From positions 1,426,001 to 1,490,000 of the forward strand of contig NC_013441.1 of the NCBI RefSeq assembly GCF_000024785.1: a DNA stretch of 64,000 nt, written 5' to 3'. The position numbers and the translations under genes are program-made. Position 1 is the stretch's first letter; every line of letters begins with the position of its first letter. Origin of the DNA: Gordonia bronchialis DSM 43247 (lineage in GTDB: Bacteria > Actinomycetota > Actinomycetes > Mycobacteriales > Mycobacteriaceae). Shown in pieces: positions 62,336 to 64,000 of the stretch. The notes beneath the pieces are model-generated. The model was not told where the DNA came from, searched no databases, and was given only the letters and a program-made list of their open reading frames with translations.

Positions 62336-63094
62336 CTATGAGGATGGCTTGTCGTGCGGTCGCACGACGTCGGGATGCGCCACGATCCACGCCCGCCCCT
62401 GTTTGACGGCACGCGAAAGCGCAAGGCGCTCACCGACATACAGCGCCGGACCGCCGACCACGGGTATCCAGGTGAGCATCTCGAACGGTTTGCGGGGCTG
62501 CGGGCGGCGGTCGAGTTCGTCGGTGATCGCACGCAGTGTCTGAGCCGTGTCCCAGATCGCGCGGGTCATCGACTTGCGTCGCTCCTTGTTTCCGGCGGGC
62601 AATGCCGGCGCCGACTCGGCTCCCACCTCGGGGTCGACGAGGTCGCGGCCGCACAAGACGGCCGCGAGGAGCCGCACCTGGTCGGCGCGGTCGGTGACCC
62701 CGTACTCGCGGGCGACCGCCACCAACACCATGGCCTGATTGGCGAAGCCGAGAACGGAGGCGACCGGCAGCTTCTTGGTCCACGCCCCGAAGATCCCGGG
62801 GAACGCCACCGCGCTGGTGTTGATGGTCCCGATCCGGGTCACCCACCAGCTGGCACGTTTGTTCATCGGCCGCTCCGACCACCCTTTGGTGCCGGGCCAG
62901 TCGGCGGCGTCGACGACCTGCGCCAGATGGTGTTTGACCTGGTCGATGCGGGAATCGTGGTCGGCGGCGTCGTGGAAGGTGTGATCCTTCAAGCCCAGCG
63001 GATCGCGTTCGGCGAGGGCGTCGAGGACGGGGTTGATCCCGGCCACGGCGTTGTCGAGTACGGATGCGATGGTCTCGTCGGAAAGCTGGGCCAC
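62336..63094 (-). CDS. Conserved-looking hypothetical protein
   Basis: 252 residues from the GTG at 63094. Hydrophilic with one amphipathic/hydrophobic stretch (VAFPGIFGAWTKKLPVASVLGFANQAMVLVAVAREYG, about 90-126). Noticeable blocks are WPGTKGWSERPMNKRASWWVTRIGTINT and RKSMTRAIWDTAQTLRAITDEL. It has no signal peptide and no motif I recognise. It is probably leaderless and is the last host gene before the tRNA and integrase. Confidence 0.8.
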   Translation of the reverse strand: MAQLSDETIASVLDNAVAGINPVLDALAERDPLGLKDHTFHDAADHDSRIDQVKHHLAQVVDAADWPGTKGWSERPMNKRASWWVTRIGTINTSAVAFPGIFGAWTKKLPVASVLGFANQAMVLVAVAREYGVTDRADQVRLLAAVLCGRDLVDPEVGAESAPALPAGNKERRKSMTRAIWDTAQTLRAITDELDRRPQPRKPFEMLTWIPVVGGPALYVGERLALSRAVKQGRAWIVAHPDVVRPHDKPSS

Positions 63095-63101
63095 AGAGGT
63101 G

Positions 63102-63107
63102 ACCCTA
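63102..63107 (-). promoter_or_regulatory. Probable -10 box (TAGGGT) for the leaderless minus-strand hypothetical gene
   Basis: On the minus strand TAGGGT lies exactly 7 bases before the GTG at 63094. Confidence 0.45.
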
Positions 63108-63180
63108 TCGGCCCGGACGCGTTTGTGATCGGGCGGGGGAGGGCTGATAAAGTGACACGCGGCCGGTCGAGAGACCGCCC

Positions 63181-63256
63181 GGGGCTATGGCGCAGTTGGT
63201 AGCGCGACTCGTTCGCATCGAGTAGGTCAGGGGTTCGATTCCCCTTAGCTCCACCA
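63181..63256 (+). tRNA. tRNA-Ala (CGC anticodon)
   Basis: A full cloverleaf with encoded CCA. The acceptor stem GGGGCTA/TAGCTCC contains the G3-U70 wobble that identifies alanine tRNAs. The anticodon stem is ACTCG/CGAGT with loop TTCGCAT, giving anticodon CGC. The T arm is AGGGG-TTCGATT-CCCCT. Its 3' end is the likely integration site for the integrase gene 42 bases downstream. Confidence 0.97.
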
Positions 63257-63297
63257 GTAAAAGCCCAGTTCAGGGCATGTATTCGGACTCGTCGCGA
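63230..63297. other. Candidate attachment site (attL) at the tRNA 3' end
   Basis: The T-arm and acceptor 3' half of tRNA-Ala plus the 41-base gap to the integrase gene form the expected core region. The second copy needed to define it would be at the far end of the element, outside the window. Confidence 0.4.
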
Positions 63298-64000
63298 CTA
63301 CCTCGGAGTCGTCCCGTCCCGCAGTGGTCCCGCAGTAGTTCCGCTCGTGGCCCGGATCTTGGCATCGAGCGCACCGGCCACGAGGTCGAGATCGTCATCG
63401 AAGAGATCCGCGTAGGTGTCCAGGGTCATAGACGCCTTGGCGTGGCCAAGCATCCGCTGAACCGCCTTCACGTTGGCCCCGGCCGAGATCGCCAGGGATG
63501 CCGCGGTGTGGCGCAGGTCGTGCGGACTCAGCGAGGGGAACGTGTCGTCGGCCCGCTGGCAGCCCTTCACCGCCTTGTCGAACACGCGCGGCCGCCATAT
63601 CGAGTTCCGCAGCACGCCCCCGCTCTCGGCCGTGAACACCAGGTCATCGCGGCCCTTGCCCGCCATCAACGGCGCGATGGTCTCGGCCAGGACGGCAGGG
63701 AAGGGGACCGACCGGCGTTCGTGGGTCTTGGGCGTACCCCAGACCAGGTGACCCCTGACCTCGGTGACCGACCGCGAGACGTCGACCCGGCGGCGCAGCA
63801 TGTCGAAGTCGGACACGCGCAGCGCTGCCATCTCACCCCATCGCAGACCGGTGTAGGCCAGGAGCTCGACGACCTCGGGACGGAACGTGATCGCCTCGGC
63901 CAGCGCCTGCACGTGCGGCACCGACAGGTACGCCCGGTCAGGGTGCGAGCGCCGGGGCAGCTTCACGTTCACGCATGGGTTGGCCGAGATCCGCCGGTCA
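63298..64000 (-). CDS. int: Tyrosine recombinase/phage-type integrase (5' end outside window)
   Basis: The frame is open to the window edge; at least 234 C-terminal residues are visible, comprising the whole catalytic domain. Catalytic residues: Arg in YTGLRWGEMAAL, Lys in TPKTHERRS, HxxR in SPHDLRHTAA, His in LGHAKASMTLDTY and the nucleophile Tyr in the same block (DTYADLFDDDLD). The preceding ISANPCVNVKLPRRS is the usual linker after the core-binding domain. The gene ends 42 bases from tRNA-Ala, facing it, the standard layout of an integrated phage or genomic island whose body extends to the right. Confidence 0.95.
   Translation of the reverse strand, partial: DRRISANPCVNVKLPRRSHPDRAYLSVPHVQALAEAITFRPEVVELLAYTGLRWGEMAALRVSDFDMLRRRVDVSRSVTEVRGHLVWGTPKTHERRSVPFPAVLAETIAPLMAGKGRDDLVFTAESGGVLRNSIWRPRVFDKAVKGCQRADDTFPSLSPHDLRHTAASLAISAGANVKAVQRMLGHAKASMTLDTYADLFDDDLDLVAGALDAKIRATSGTTAGPLRDGTTPR

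Overview
The window is high-GC actinobacterial chromosome from a mycolic-acid bacterium (order Mycobacteriales; Gordonia or a close relative is my best guess). The evidence is two tandem MspA-type outer-membrane porins, an MprAB-PepD-MoaB2 stress block, a Glp/GlpR pair, Rv0954/Rv0955-type membrane proteins beside purN-purH, many GTG starts, and several genes that look leaderless. Gene order follows, in blocks, the Mycobacterium tuberculosis region Rv0954-Rv0996 (recalled from memory, not searched).

Layout. 1-6.1 kb: an operon for leucine/branched-chain acyl-CoA breakdown (acyl-CoA dehydrogenase cut by the window edge, MaoC hydratase, CitE-like lyase, FadD ligase, acetoacetyl-CoA synthetase). 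6.2-11.5 kb: conserved block of a 34-kDa-antigen-like protein, a DUF6350 membrane protein, purN and purH. 11.5-18.5 kb: an organosulfur island (TauE/SafE permease, flavin monooxygenase, TauABC-type ABC transporter, TauD dioxygenase) containing a repeat-filled 700-bp gap. 18.5-20.0 kb: ArsR/SRPBCC/DinB-like stress genes, the ArsR frameshifted. 20.0-23.5 kb: MoxR-type ATPase plus VWA protein. 23.5-27.6 kb: small membrane proteins, two of them frameshifted. 27.7 kb: rpmF, then a TRIC-type channel.

28.7-40.8 kb is a redox block. A short-chain dehydrogenase is divergent from an AurF-type diiron oxygenase coupled to a ferredoxin-ferredoxin reductase fusion. NirBD nitrite reductase follows. A 1,384-residue nitrate reductase fused to its own cytochrome-P450-reductase-like module lies convergent with it. 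NarB and NirBD together would convert nitrate to ammonium; no nitrate transporter is in view.

40.9-46.3 kb: mprA-mprB-pepD-moaB2 and a small protein. 46.6-48.0 kb: the porin pair. 48.17-49.52 kb: a complete IS3-family element inserted in a dispersed palindrome. 49.7-56.9 kb: ABC exporter, two tiny Pro/Arg-rich proteins, MscL with a long Pro-Gly tail, SAF protein, NhaA, zinc-ribbon protein and 5-formyl-THF cyclo-ligase. 57.1-63.1 kb: galU, glp, rimJ, a SIMPL protein, glpR and an unknown. The right end is tRNA-Ala(CGC) with a tyrosine integrase pointing at it, the likely left edge of an integrated element that continues beyond the window.

The most notable non-gene signals are: two dispersed palindrome families, one split by the IS3 element and one read in-frame inside the nitrate reductase; a recurring TANNNT-6/8 nt-start-codon arrangement at seven genes; three single-base frameshifts within 6.3 kb; and several large nested hairpins between genes.
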